From: Asaia prunellae JCM 25354 | GTDB lineage: Bacteria; Pseudomonadota; Alphaproteobacteria; Acetobacterales; Acetobacteraceae | Reading direction: 5' to 3' | Assembly: GCF_000613885.1 (NCBI RefSeq) | Contig: NZ_BAJV01000013.1 | Location: 47,037-111,036 of the forward strand | Length of the DNA stretch: 64,000 nt | Shown here: positions 35,577-44,905 of the stretch, one piece after another | Numbering within the stretch: position 1 is the first letter of the stretch | Layout: each line of letters begins with the position of its first letter | Position numbers and translations under genes: made by a program | Notes under the pieces: generated by a model | Seen by the model: the letters and a program-made list of their open reading frames with translations, nothing else | What the model was told of the DNA's origin: nothing | The model's database searches: none

Positions 35577-36968
35577 CTAGCGTGTCGAGACCTGCGCCTT
35601 GGCGTGGGCCACTGGCGCAAAAGTTCCGTCACGCAAGGAGGCTTCAAGCTGCTCCAATGAACGACCACGCGTTTCGGGCACATAACGTAGCACAAAGAAG
35701 AAGGAGAGAGCATTGACAGCAGCGAACAGCCAGAACGTTCCACCTGCACCCAGCGCCTTCACCATGCTGAGCGTGGTCAGCGAGATGATCAGATCAGCCC
35801 CCCAATGGCTGGCGGCGACAAGGCTCATACCCGTACCACGGCAGGAAAGGGGAAATACTTCAGCGCCAACCAGCCAGATCGCGACCGAAAGACTGCCGAC
35901 ATTGAACACGACATAGCCAACAACCGCAGCGGCCGTAACAAAAGCGCCCCAGCCATGGGTCTGCCCCGTAAAGAACATGAAACCGAGCAGGACGAGCGAC
36001 ACAACCGCCCCCGGGATCATACGGAGCATCAGGGTGCGACGCCCCCAGGCATCCACTGCCCAGCCACCGAATGCCACTGTACCGACCATGGAAACACCAA
36101 CAGCGACAGAAGTCAGCAGTGCTGAAGACTGACCGAACCCGGCATCGGCAAAGATGGTCGGCGCATAATACATGACCGCATTGATACCGGTGAGCTGGCA
36201 AAGCAGCGCGATACCAACAGCAGCAATCGTCGCCGGACGGACCCAGGGCTTGAACACCTCGGAAAGCGGAGCTTTCTCGTCATGCTGGTCCTGGATGTCC
36301 TGCAGCTCACGATCTGCTTCGGCATCTGTCTTGCGAACGCTGCGCAGCACTTCGCGGGCACGCTCGAACTCACCCTGCATGGCCAGCCAGCGGGGGCTGT
36401 TGGGCAGGAAGAGCATGCCAACGAACAGGATAACCGCAGGAATAACACCGAGACCGAACATCAGGCGCCAGGAATAATCCTGCAGAAGATAGCCGGTGAT
36501 AAAGGAAATTAACTGGCCAAAAGCAATCGCAAACTGGAAAGCGACCACAAGCGAACCACGACGTTCCGGCGGCGCAATCTCAGCGATGTAGATTGGCACG
36601 ATCTGCGATGATGCGCCGATAGCCAGACCAAGAATGAGACGTGCAAAAGTCAGAACAGAGACAGTATGCGCGAAAGTGACGATAACTGTTCCGATCAGAA
36701 ACAGCGTTGCCGCTGCGATAATCGTCCGGCGGCGACCAAGCCTGTCAGAGAGAGGGGCTGCCGAGATACAGCCAATCAGCGCGCCGAGAATAACCGCTGA
36801 AGTGACAATTTCGGCGCTCTCCGTCGTCAGCTGGAACTGTGGTGTGAGTTGCAGCAGGGCGGCGGAGATAATACCGGTATCATAACCAAACAGTAGGCCG
36901 CCAGTGGCGGCGATCACGGCAATAAAGTTGGTAAGGGCATGCCCTCGGGGACGTGATGTGGAAGCCAT
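35577..36968 (-). CDS. MFS sugar porter (SP family)
   Basis: Inner-membrane sugar/H+ symporter of the GalP/XylE type, 463 residues with 12 helices. Visible are GGLLFGYDTGIISAALL, SDRLGRRR between helices 2 and 3, ERRGSLVVAFQFAIAFGQL, the PNSPRWLAMQG motif, QLTGINAVMYYAP, and YVPETRGRSLEQLE near the C-terminus, all classic SP-family signatures. It sits between purB and purC on the same strand, but with gaps of about 100 bases on each side, so it is probably its own unit. The substrate is likely a hexose or pentose. Confidence 0.92.
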   Translation of the reverse strand: MASTSRPRGHALTNFIAVIAATGGLLFGYDTGIISAALLQLTPQFQLTTESAEIVTSAVILGALIGCISAAPLSDRLGRRRTIIAAATLFLIGTVIVTFAHTVSVLTFARLILGLAIGASSQIVPIYIAEIAPPERRGSLVVAFQFAIAFGQLISFITGYLLQDYSWRLMFGLGVIPAVILFVGMLFLPNSPRWLAMQGEFERAREVLRSVRKTDAEADRELQDIQDQHDEKAPLSEVFKPWVRPATIAAVGIALLCQLTGINAVMYYAPTIFADAGFGQSSALLTSVAVGVSMVGTVAFGGWAVDAWGRRTLMLRMIPGAVVSLVLLGFMFFTGQTHGWGAFVTAAAVVGYVVFNVGSLSVAIWLVGAEVFPLSCRGTGMSLVAASHWGADLIISLTTLSMVKALGAGGTFWLFAAVNALSFFFVLRYVPETRGRSLEQLEASLRDGTFAPVAHAKAQVSTR

Positions 36969-37069
36969 TACAGAGCCTTGGTTTTAGAACTCACCAGATA
37001 TTCATCTGAGATTACAACCAGGTTACTTCCACACGACACTGGGACAACGTCAACACCCAATATGTGATC

Positions 37070-38401
37070 TTAACCAAAAATCTTGTTGAAAATGCGGTCT
37101 ACGGCAACAAGATGGCGTGTGCAGTCCATTGCCTCATCCAGAATCTTGCCATCGACACGCCCCGCAACCTCCGGATCCTGATCAAGATTTTCGCGGAAAC
37201 TCCGTCCGTCGGGCTCACCAAGCTTCGTCCAGGTCTCCATCGCATTCCGTTGCACGATACGATAGGCATCCTCACGTGAGATGCCCGAACGGGCCAGGGC
37301 AAGCAGCACCTCACCAGAATGGACCACGCCTCCAAGCGATTCGAGATTGGCCATCATGCGCTCGGGATAGACCACCAGCTTGTCCATCATGCCGGCAAGA
37401 CGCATCAGCGCGAAATCGAGCCCAATCGTCGCATCAGGTCCGATATTACGCTCGACAGAAGAATGACTGATATCGCGCTCATGCCACAATGCCACGTTCT
37501 CAAGCGCAGGCACCACATGAGAGCGAACCAGACGCGCAAGACCCGTCAGATTTTCGGACAGAACCGGATTGCGCTTGTGAGGCATCGCCGAGCTGCCTTT
37601 CTGGCCCGGATGGAAGAATTCTTCCGCCTCGCGCACTTCGGAGCGCTGAAGATGACGCACTTCAACCGAAAGGCGCTCAATCCCGCTGGCGATCACACCA
37701 AGAGCACAGAAAAAGGCTGCATGACGATCACGCGGAATAACCTGTGTGGACACATCCTCTGCCACAAGCCCGAGACGCTCCGCCACAAATTCTTCCACAC
37801 GCGGATCAACATGGGCATAGGTGCCGACCGCACCGGAAATCGCACAGATGGCAATCTCCTTGCGTGCGGCCAGAAGACGCTCGCGATTGCGGGCAAATTC
37901 TGCATAGTGCCCGGCAATTTTCAGTCCAAAGCTCGTAGGCTCGGCATGAATGGCATGGGAACGACCAATCGTGATGGTATTCTTGTGCGCATAAGCCTGC
38001 TTCTTGAGCGCGGCGAGAACATCGTCGATATCCTTCAGCAGCAGATCGGACGCCTGAACGAGCTGGACCGAAAAGCAGGTATCGAGAACGTCGGATGATG
38101 TCATGCCGAGATGAACGAAACGACTCTCAGGTCCGATCTTTTCGGCAAGCCATGTAAGAAACGCGATGACATCGTGACGGGTCACAGCTTCGATTTCGTC
38201 AATGCGCGCCACATCAGCATCCGAGAACGCTGCCATGGCAGCATCGCCACGCTCACGAATGACTTTGGCAGCCTCTTTTGGCATGTCGCCCAGTTCTGCC
38301 ATCGCCTCACATGCCAGCGCCTCGATCTCGAACCAGATGCGATAGCGATTGGTGGGAGACCAGATGGCGGTCATTTCGGGACGGCTGTAACGAGGCACCA
38401 T
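37070..38401 (-). CDS. purB: Adenylosuccinate lyase
   Basis: Cleaves SAICAR and adenylosuccinate in purine synthesis. The start at 38401 (MVPRYSRPEMTAIWSPTNRY) fits the family better than the upstream frame start; 443 residues. The fumarase-superfamily signature GQKGSSAMPHKRNPV and HLGMTSSDVLDTCFSVQL are intact. It is divergent from the TerC-like gene. Confidence 0.96.
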   Translation of the reverse strand: MVPRYSRPEMTAIWSPTNRYRIWFEIEALACEAMAELGDMPKEAAKVIRERGDAAMAAFSDADVARIDEIEAVTRHDVIAFLTWLAEKIGPESRFVHLGMTSSDVLDTCFSVQLVQASDLLLKDIDDVLAALKKQAYAHKNTITIGRSHAIHAEPTSFGLKIAGHYAEFARNRERLLAARKEIAICAISGAVGTYAHVDPRVEEFVAERLGLVAEDVSTQVIPRDRHAAFFCALGVIASGIERLSVEVRHLQRSEVREAEEFFHPGQKGSSAMPHKRNPVLSENLTGLARLVRSHVVPALENVALWHERDISHSSVERNIGPDATIGLDFALMRLAGMMDKLVVYPERMMANLESLGGVVHSGEVLLALARSGISREDAYRIVQRNAMETWTKLGEPDGRSFRENLDQDPEVAGRVDGKILDEAMDCTRHLVAVDRIFNKIFG

Positions 38402-38597
38402 GGGCGTGCAAACTCCTTGATATGATCGACGCAACTCACAAGGACGGGTCGAGAGGAGGCCCCTCTTACCGCAAGATGAGCGCGCAGGACACTCTAGATC
38501 TGGATGGTATCTCCAGGCTGTGCGTGCTGCATGGCGAATTGCGCTTGGTCTGGGCTTTGACTAGCATCGGCCCTGCACGAAAAAACTGGAGGTTGAT

Positions 38598-39194
38598 GTG
38601 GCGCCTGATCTTACCTGGCACGCCCTGATTGCGCTCGCACAGGTTATACTGATCGACATCACCCTCGCCGGGGATAACGCCGTTGTGATCGGCATGGTCG
38701 TGCGGGGACTGCCAGCCCAGCAAAGACGCAAGGCCATCATGGTTGGCGTTGTTGCGGCCGCACTCATACGTATTGTTCTGGCCCTTGTTGCCTCGCGCCT
38801 GCTCGCCGTTCTGGGTCTCACCCTCGCTGGTGGATTTTTGCTGCTCTGGGTTTGCTGGAAGATGTATCAGGAGCTACGCCACCCTGAGGAAATGACAGAT
38901 GACGCCCAGAGTGGTTCTTTGTCGAAGGCGATTTTCCGTATCATCATAGCCGATCTCTCCATGAGCCTCGACAATGTGCTTGCCGTTGCCGGTGCCGCAC
39001 TTGGTCACCCTTACGTGCTTGTGACTGGCCTGGCTTTCTCGGTCGTGCTGATGGGAGCAGCTGCGACGCTGGTGGCCAATCTGTTGAACCGTTACCAGTG
39101 GATCGCCTGGCTCGGCCTCGCCATCGTTGCTTTTGTTGCGTGCGAGCTGATTTACAAAGGCAGTATGGAGGTTGTGCATCATGTCGCGGGTTAA
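38598..39194 (+). CDS. TerC family integral membrane protein (YjbE-like)
   Basis: A 198-residue membrane protein with about seven helices, of the TerC/YjbE group linked to metal ion (often manganese) export. Two acidic motifs lie within helices: LIDITLAGDNAVVIGM and IADLSMSLDNVLAVAG. It starts with GTG at 38598, preceded by GGAGG five bases upstream. The lytic transglycosylase gene starts within its last codons. I searched the leader for a yybP-ykoY manganese riboswitch and did not see one. Confidence 0.87.
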   Translation: MAPDLTWHALIALAQVILIDITLAGDNAVVIGMVVRGLPAQQRRKAIMVGVVAAALIRIVLALVASRLLAVLGLTLAGGFLLLWVCWKMYQELRHPEEMTDDAQSGSLSKAIFRIIIADLSMSLDNVLAVAGAALGHPYVLVTGLAFSVVLMGAAATLVANLLNRYQWIAWLGLAIVAFVACELIYKGSMEVVHHVAG

Positions 39195-41128
39195 ATCCTT
39201 TCTCCTGACCGGATCACTCATCCTGTTGGCCGGATGCAGCTCACAGGCCCAGGAGCAGAGCCAGCCTCCGGCATCTGAAGCCCTGAACCAGAATGACGCG
39301 GTACCCGAGACTCCTGGTGCCATCTCCAGGCCAGCTTCGGGTGATGTTGCCTCACGACTGGATCAGTGGCTTGCGCTCGTTCAGGCAGGGGCATCGCCAG
39401 GCGCACGCGCCTATGCCGATTTTCTTGATCAGACACCGAACTGGCCCGAGCGCGCGGTCATGATCGCGCGCTACCAGCAGGCCCTCGCTACCCGCACAAG
39501 CGATGCCGAGCTCCCGGAACTCTGCCCGAGAGAACCACTGACCAGCGTTCAGGCATTTATTCGCTGCGCCACGTTACTACCCGACGCATCCAGTCAGGCC
39601 AGACGCATCTGGCGCAATGGTGCCGACCGTGAAACGGATTCCAGCCTGATTCTTGCTGAGTACAGCACGTCTCTCACTCCTGAAGATCACTGGGCGCGTT
39701 TTCAGCGTCAGATCCGCACCCGCCAGTTCACGGCAGCCTCCCGGCAGGTTTCACTTCTTGCGCCACAACGTCAGGCGTTGGGTCGCGCACTGATCGCACT
39801 CCAGTCGAACGCACCCGATGCAGCTGCTCAGTTCGCCGCCCTGCCCCCATCACAGCGCGCAGAACCGCAGGTCATGATTGCGCGCCTCAGACAGCTGCGC
39901 CGCATCCCTGACCTCGAGACAGCCTATGCTCTCTGGCAGGAGGAAGGTTTCGCAGGACAGAAACGCGCACCATCTTCGGACTGGACGAATGAAAGGCTGG
40001 GTCTTGCGCGGGCCTTTCTTGTCCAGGGGTCTGTATCGCAGGCACGTATGCTTGCCGATGATACGACGCTAGCCACAAGTGCGACGCCACGCCTTGAAGC
40101 GTCGTTCCTGAGGGGCTGGATTGATCTGCGTTTTCTGAAAAATGCACCACAGGCCCGCAATGCATTCAGTGAATTGTCACGGCAAACCAGCCTGATCACA
40201 AAAAGCCGCGGGTACTACTGGCTGGGCAGAAGCTTTGCCGATACGGGCAACAGGGCGCAGGCGGATGAGGCCTATCGTCATGCAGGCTCAATGCCGACGA
40301 CCTATTACGGGCAAATCGCCCTTGCTGCTCTGGCAGGCCGCGACGACACGCTTCTCCCTGGCGGAGGCGATATCCCCGGACTTGCTGCTGCACTGAGCCA
40401 TATTCCTGTCCTGCAAAGCGGTCCTGTTTCTCGTGCTGACCTGATCGAGGCGGGCCGTCTCCTTCATGAGCGCGGTGATGACGACCATGCGCGCGAATTC
40501 CTGATGCTCGCCTATAGCGCCGTTCAGGACGCCCCCGGTCAGGCTGCCCTGGCCCGTTTTGCCCTTTCGATCAATTCGTTCGAACCGGCGGTTTTCGCTG
40601 CACGTCGCACAGGCAGGCTTGGCGCAGCACTCTATCCCGAAGGCTGGCCGGTCCTTGATGCTGCACAGGCCGAGGGTGATTCCCTGCCCCGAGGTCTCGC
40701 TCTTGGTGTTGCACGTCAGGAAAGCAGTTTCAACGCGCATATAAGCAGCCCTGCCCGCGCCATAGCTGATGCAGCTTCAGACCGGTACTGCCCAGGACGT
40801 GGCACGCCGGGCCGGACTCAGAGGCATCGATACAAGTATCAGTGGTCTGCGTGATCCGGCAACCAATCTGACACTGGGACGGACCTACCTCTCGCAGCTC
40901 ATGACGCGTTTCAACAATGTCGTACCGCTTGTTCTCTCCGCATATAATGCCGGGCCGCATCGCACGGATCTCTGGCTGGCCAGTCTGCCACTCCCTCAAC
41001 CCCTTACCCAGATCGGCCTGATCGACTGGATTGAGAGCATTCCTTACGAGGAAACCCGCTCCTATATCCAGCGCGTAGAGGAAAATATGGCACTTTATCG
41101 TGTTCTGGAGAATGGCGCTCATGGCTGA
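39181..41128 (+). CDS. slt: Soluble-type lytic transglycosylase lipoprotein, frameshifted
   Basis: Periplasmic murein transglycosylase. The start at 39181 gives a lipoprotein signal (VKSFLLTGSLILLAGCSS, lipobox LAGC). Residues about 60-500 form the helical superhelix region (for example KSRGYYWLGRSFADTGNRAQ). The catalytic SLT domain begins GVARQESSFNAHISSPARAI, with catalytic Glu in RQESSF. There the frame breaks (about 40763), and the other frame continues LMQLQTGTAQDVARRAGLRG, LSAYNAGPHRT and ends at 41128. Restoring GGCCTG where GCTG is read (two bases) repairs it. Its end overlaps cinA. Confidence 0.87.
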
Positions 41129-41620
41129 TCAGGTAACCGCGGCCCTGAACGAGAAAGCCGCCCGTGTCCTGCATATCCTGCGGCAACAAGGTGAGCGTCT
41201 TGTCACGGCGGAAAGTTGTACCGGTGGCTGATTGCCGCTTTTCTGACCGCGCAGGCCGGATCTTCAGACGTTGTGGAAGGCGGCCTGGTTACCTATTCAA
41301 ACAGTCTGAAAACAAGCGTGCTTGAAGTCTCATCACGTACCCTCGCTTCGCAGGGCGCCGTCAGCGAAGCCGTTGCTGTGGAAATGGCCATGGGTGCGCT
41401 GGATTGTGCCGAAGAAGCAACAATTGCGATTGCCGTGACGGGTATAGCCGGACCGGGTGGCGGAACAGAAGCAAAGCCGGTCGGAACGGTCTGTCTCTGC
41501 GTCATGCATGGCGCAAAAACTCCGATACATGAGACAGTATATTTTACCGGTGATCGGGAAACGGTACGTCTCGCCACGGTTGATCGTGCCTTTGACCTTG
41601 TTCTGGCGACACTGAGCTGA
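41121..41620 (+). CDS. cinA: CinA family NMN amidohydrolase-type protein, frameshifted
   Basis: The short CinA-C (PncC) type, which deamidates nicotinamide mononucleotide in NAD recycling. From the ATG at 41121: MADQVTAALNEKAARVLHIL then RLVTAESCTGG. The frame is lost at 41227-41231 and the next frame gives IAAFLTAQAGSSDVVEGGLV, TGIAGPGGGTEAKPVGTV. Adding one C (GGC to GGCC) repairs the site. Total about 166 residues, normal for the stand-alone domain. It overlaps the transglycosylase gene by eight bases. Confidence 0.85.
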
Positions 41621-41669
41621 GCCATTTACGCCCTGGACCGGGGCGTAAATGGCAGGTGGAGCGGCTGTA

Positions 41670-41984
41670 TCAGTTTTCGATGTGCTGAACCACTTCAAAC
41701 CCTTCGAATACCGGCGGGCCAAGCGTCAGGGGCTTGTTACCACCAGCCCCTGCATGGGCCTTGCGAAACTGTTCGGACTGTGTCCAGGCCGTGAATGCTT
41801 CCTTGCTTTCCCAGAGCGTATGGGAAGACCAGAGAATATGGTCGTCCTTCACAGGACCACGAAGCAATGCGAAAGACTTGAATCCAGAGACTGTGGTCAG
41901 CAGCACTTCCCGGTCCAGCCAGCGTTGGCGAAAAGCGTCTTCACTCTCGGGCAGAACCTGAAACCTGTTCATTGCGATATACAT
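41670..41984 (-). CDS. Heme-degrading monooxygenase-like (ABM fold)
   Basis: A 104-residue ABM/IsdG-like protein: MYIAMNRFQVLPESEDAFRQ, GFKSFALLRGPVKDDHILWS, WTQSEQFRKAHAGAG. Members next to heme importers are HmoA/HmoB-like oxygenases that open the heme ring to release iron. It lies 17 bases after hmuV on the same strand, so it is the last gene of hmuTUV and probably handles imported heme in the cytoplasm. The His in FRKAH is the likely heme ligand by analogy. Confidence 0.75.
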   Translation of the reverse strand: MYIAMNRFQVLPESEDAFRQRWLDREVLLTTVSGFKSFALLRGPVKDDHILWSSHTLWESKEAFTAWTQSEQFRKAHAGAGGNKPLTLGPPVFEGFEVVQHIEN

Positions 41985-42001
41985 TGATGAACCCTTTTAC
42001 T

Positions 42002-42805
42002 TCATGATGAACCGGGCAGCATGAGATCGTGCGGCAGCAGAAAAGGCCGCCCCGTCTCATGATGATGCCCCAGAACGGTATCGGACAGACCGAACACGTC
42101 AAAGAGCATTCTGGATGTGATAACCTTCCCGACTGGGCCGGAATCATAGATCCGCCCTTTGTCCAGCACCACAATCCGGTCAGCAAAAGCGGCTGCCCAG
42201 TTCAGGTCGTGCAGAATTGCCAGACACGCCCCGCCTTTGCCTGTATGCGCCCGCGCCAAGGACAGTATGAGCCCCTGATGGGCAATATCCTGTGCCGAAA
42301 CAGGCTCGTCCAGCAGCAGGTATCCATTATCTCCATGCCAGCGCAGCTGTACCAGCACACGGGACAGATGAGCGCGCTGACGTTCCCCGCCTGAGAGAGT
42401 GGTTACGTCGCGTTCAATGAACCTGCCCAGCCCAACCTCATCCAGTGTCTGTCCGACAAGCTGTGCCAGACGTTCGCGCTCTTCCGACCGGTGACATTCC
42501 GGCACACCAAACCGGGCGAGCTCCCTGACAGAAAAACGCGCCTCAAGGGTCTGGTCCTGTGTCAGCATGGCTCTCACCGATGCAAGTTTGCGCGGCGTAT
42601 ATCTGTCGAGTGGCAACGAATTGATTTCGACCAGACCATTACATGGTGTCAGCAGACCTGCTGCAACACGCATCAATGTACTTTTCCCAGCTCCATTGGG
42701 GCCTATTACAGCAACGAGTTCTCCCGGAGACAGACTCAGGGAGACCTTGTCGAGCAGAAAACGACCCTGATACATCACACTGATATCCGTGAGGGCCAGT
42801 GTCAT
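42002..42805 (-). CDS. hmuV: Heme ABC transporter ATPase
   Basis: ATPase of the heme importer, 267 residues. Walker A VIGPNGAGKSTLMRVAAGL, signature TLSGGERQRAHLSRVL and Walker B YLLLDEPVSAQD are all intact. The RAMLTQDQTLEARFSVRELA stretch is typical of the HmuV subgroup. The start overlaps the hmuU stop (ATGA). Confidence 0.92.
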   Translation of the reverse strand: MTLALTDISVMYQGRFLLDKVSLSLSPGELVAVIGPNGAGKSTLMRVAAGLLTPCNGLVEINSLPLDRYTPRKLASVRAMLTQDQTLEARFSVRELARFGVPECHRSEERERLAQLVGQTLDEVGLGRFIERDVTTLSGGERQRAHLSRVLVQLRWHGDNGYLLLDEPVSAQDIAHQGLILSLARAHTGKGGACLAILHDLNWAAAFADRIVVLDKGRIYDSGPVGKVITSRMLFDVFGLSDTVLGHHHETGRPFLLPHDLMLPGSS

Positions 42806-43816
42806 GACGGGATTTCCTGGTCACTTCTGCGCATCAGCAACCAGATGAAAGCCGGGGCCCCATACCTGCAGTGATGATTCCCACCGGAACATCGGAGGGA
42901 ATGGCAATCAGGCGGGCCAGTGTATCTGAAAGCACCAGCAGCAGAGCACCGAGCAATGCGCTGCAAGGAACGAGAAAACGGTGGTCCGGCCCACTCACCA
43001 GCCTGACCAGATGCGGCACAATAACGCCCACAAAACCGATCACCCCCGAAAACGCCACACCCGAACCGACCGATAATGTCACAGCCAGCAGGCAGAGAAA
43101 CTTCACACGGCCGACACGACACCCCATGAGAGCTGCATTCTCCTCGCCCAGGAGAAGAAGATTGAGCGGCCGGGACAGCGCCATAAGAAGGGTCAGCGAC
43201 AAAAGCGTGAATGGCGCCAGAATCTCGATTTCACGCCAGCGTACACCGGCGAGACTGCCCATGGTCCAGAATGTCAGATCACGCAGAGCCGCGTCATTCG
43301 CCCGGTAAAGCAGAATTCCTGTTGCTGCCGATGCCAAAGCACCGAGAGCCACCCCTGCAAGCACAAGGCGGGAAGTTGATACCTTTCCTGACGGGATGAA
43401 AAGCGCTGCAGGATAGTGGTCATGATACAGGCGCCAATCATACCACCCGCCGGTATCCCCCAGCGTGCCATTATACCGGGGCCAAACCAGCTCACGCCTT
43501 CAATGATCATCACTGTGGCTCCCAGAGCTGCACCGGAGGAGACACCGATAAGCCCCGGATCTGCCAGAGGATTACGAAACAGACCCTGCATGACAGCGCC
43601 CGCCGCCCCAAGCCCGGCCCCGACCAGAACGGCCAGAACAATGCGCGGAAGACGGATACCCATGATGATCAGTCGGGTTACAGCGGGATCGTCTATCCCT
43701 TCGGGATGAAAACCGAAACCCGTCGCTCCTGAGGCAAGAGAGAGCAGTATGCTTCCCAAAAGGGCCAGAACCAGAAACGTGAATGCCGGGATTATGGAAA
43801 GGCGCGAGACATTCAT
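42802..43816 (-). CDS. hmuU: Heme ABC transporter permease, two frameshifts
   Basis: FecCD-type permease of the heme importer. First frame from 43816: RLPRIVLAVLVGAGLGAAGA with MQGLFRNPLADPGLIGVSSG, the FecCD hallmark. It shifts at about 43380 (FSSRQ/GKVSTSRLVLAGVALG) and again at about 42855 (ITAGMG/APAFIWLLMRRSDQE). Adding one G at each restores about 338 residues with nine or ten helices. Both ends overlap neighbours by four bases. Confidence 0.88.
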
Positions 43817-44745
43817 GCGGGATGAGTATGGTTCACAACCTGCTGGGCAAGTTCGAGGGCGGCTTCAGCAGTACGGGGACCAAACCCGAGAAGCTTTTCA
43901 CCCTCCATATCGACAATCGCCTTGTGCTGCCCTGCCGGAGTAAGCATGACAGCCTCATCCGCAAGAAGCGCGTCACGCATTGCCTGTCCGCCCTGACTCA
44001 TCATTAGGATCACATCGGGCTTGAGCGCAATCAGGGCTTCTCGTTCAAGCGCCTTGTAACCGCTCATACCAGCACCGGCATTGGTCGCACCGGCCAGATT
44101 GATAATGGCATCGGCTGCTGTCCCTGTACCCGCAGCCATGGGCCGTCCATTGACTACACGCATGACGAAAAGAACGCGCGCCTTTTCGGGATGGAGTTCC
44201 TTCCATGCCTTGAGTGTACGCAGCTGGTTGTCCAGACGCACAACCATCCCCGCGCCTTTTTCTTCCTCACCAATGATGCGCGACAGGGTCAGAATCCGGT
44301 TACGCACACCATCCAGTGAAGGGGTGGAGTCGATCATGACGATAGGCGTGGAGGATTCCATGACCTGATCAATGGCATTGGCCGGGCCGGAATCATTCAT
44401 AGCCAGAACGAGATCGGGCTTGAGAGACAGAATGCCTTCAGAAGAGAGCTGACGCATATAGCCGACGGATTTTTTTTCACGCAAAGCGGCAACAGGATAA
44501 GTCGAGGTAATATCGACCCCGACAATCCTGTCAGAAGCGCCAAGAGCATAAAGCGTTTCAGTAATCGTACCACCGATCGAAACGATGCGTGCCATCGAAC
44601 CCAGCTTTATGCGTCGTCCACGGCAATCCTCGATCTGGACACTGCGTGTTTCACCGGCGCGCGCTGCACGGGCCGCAGCACCTGTAACGCCCGTAGCGAG
44701 GGCCGAAAGCCCGAACTGACGTCGGCTGAACAATCTGATGCTCAT
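43813..44745 (-). CDS. hmuT: Heme ABC transporter substrate-binding protein
   Basis: Periplasmic heme-binding protein, 310 residues from the ATG at 44745, which has a strong ribosome-binding site (GGGGAGGGG). The signal peptide carries a twin-arginine-like motif (SRRQFGLSALATGVTGAAAR). The mature part has the HmuT/FecB-like pattern RIVSIGGTITETLYALGASD, ESSTPIVMIDSTPSLDGVRN and GATNAGAGMSGYKALEREAL. First gene of hmuTUV plus the monooxygenase, divergent from the receptor. Confidence 0.9.
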   Translation of the reverse strand: MSIRLFSRRQFGLSALATGVTGAAARAARAGETRSVQIEDCRGRRIKLGSMARIVSIGGTITETLYALGASDRIVGVDITSTYPVAALREKKSVGYMRQLSSEGILSLKPDLVLAMNDSGPANAIDQVMESSTPIVMIDSTPSLDGVRNRILTLSRIIGEEEKGAGMVVRLDNQLRTLKAWKELHPEKARVLFVMRVVNGRPMAAGTGTAADAIINLAGATNAGAGMSGYKALEREALIALKPDVILMMSQGGQAMRDALLADEAVMLTPAGQHKAIVDMEGEKLLGFGPRTAEAALELAQQVVNHTHPA

Positions 44746-44845
44746 GACCCCTCCCCTTGTTACCGATGGTACGAGACCGAAGCTGTTGCTTCTTTTCCTC
44801 ACTCGATGCGGCGGAGCTTTAAAGGAAGTTTTTACACCTTGCAAG

Positions 44846-44860
44846 TGAGAGTCATTCTCA
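44846..44860. promoter_or_regulatory. Fur-like operator
   Basis: TGAGAGTCATTCTCA is a palindrome with TGAGA/TCTCA arms, resembling a Fur-type iron box, in the 160-base gap between divergent hmuT and hmuR. It would allow one iron-bound repressor to silence both transcripts. Confidence 0.55.
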
Positions 44861-44905
44861 ATAAGCACTCGCAGCGTTCCATTAACGTGTCGTAAGGCCG
44901 AACCG

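Noticed and set aside
38435..38597. Possible yybP-ykoY manganese riboswitch before the TerC-like gene
   Set aside because: TerC genes often carry this leader, but I could not find its conserved core blocks in the 160 bases upstream.
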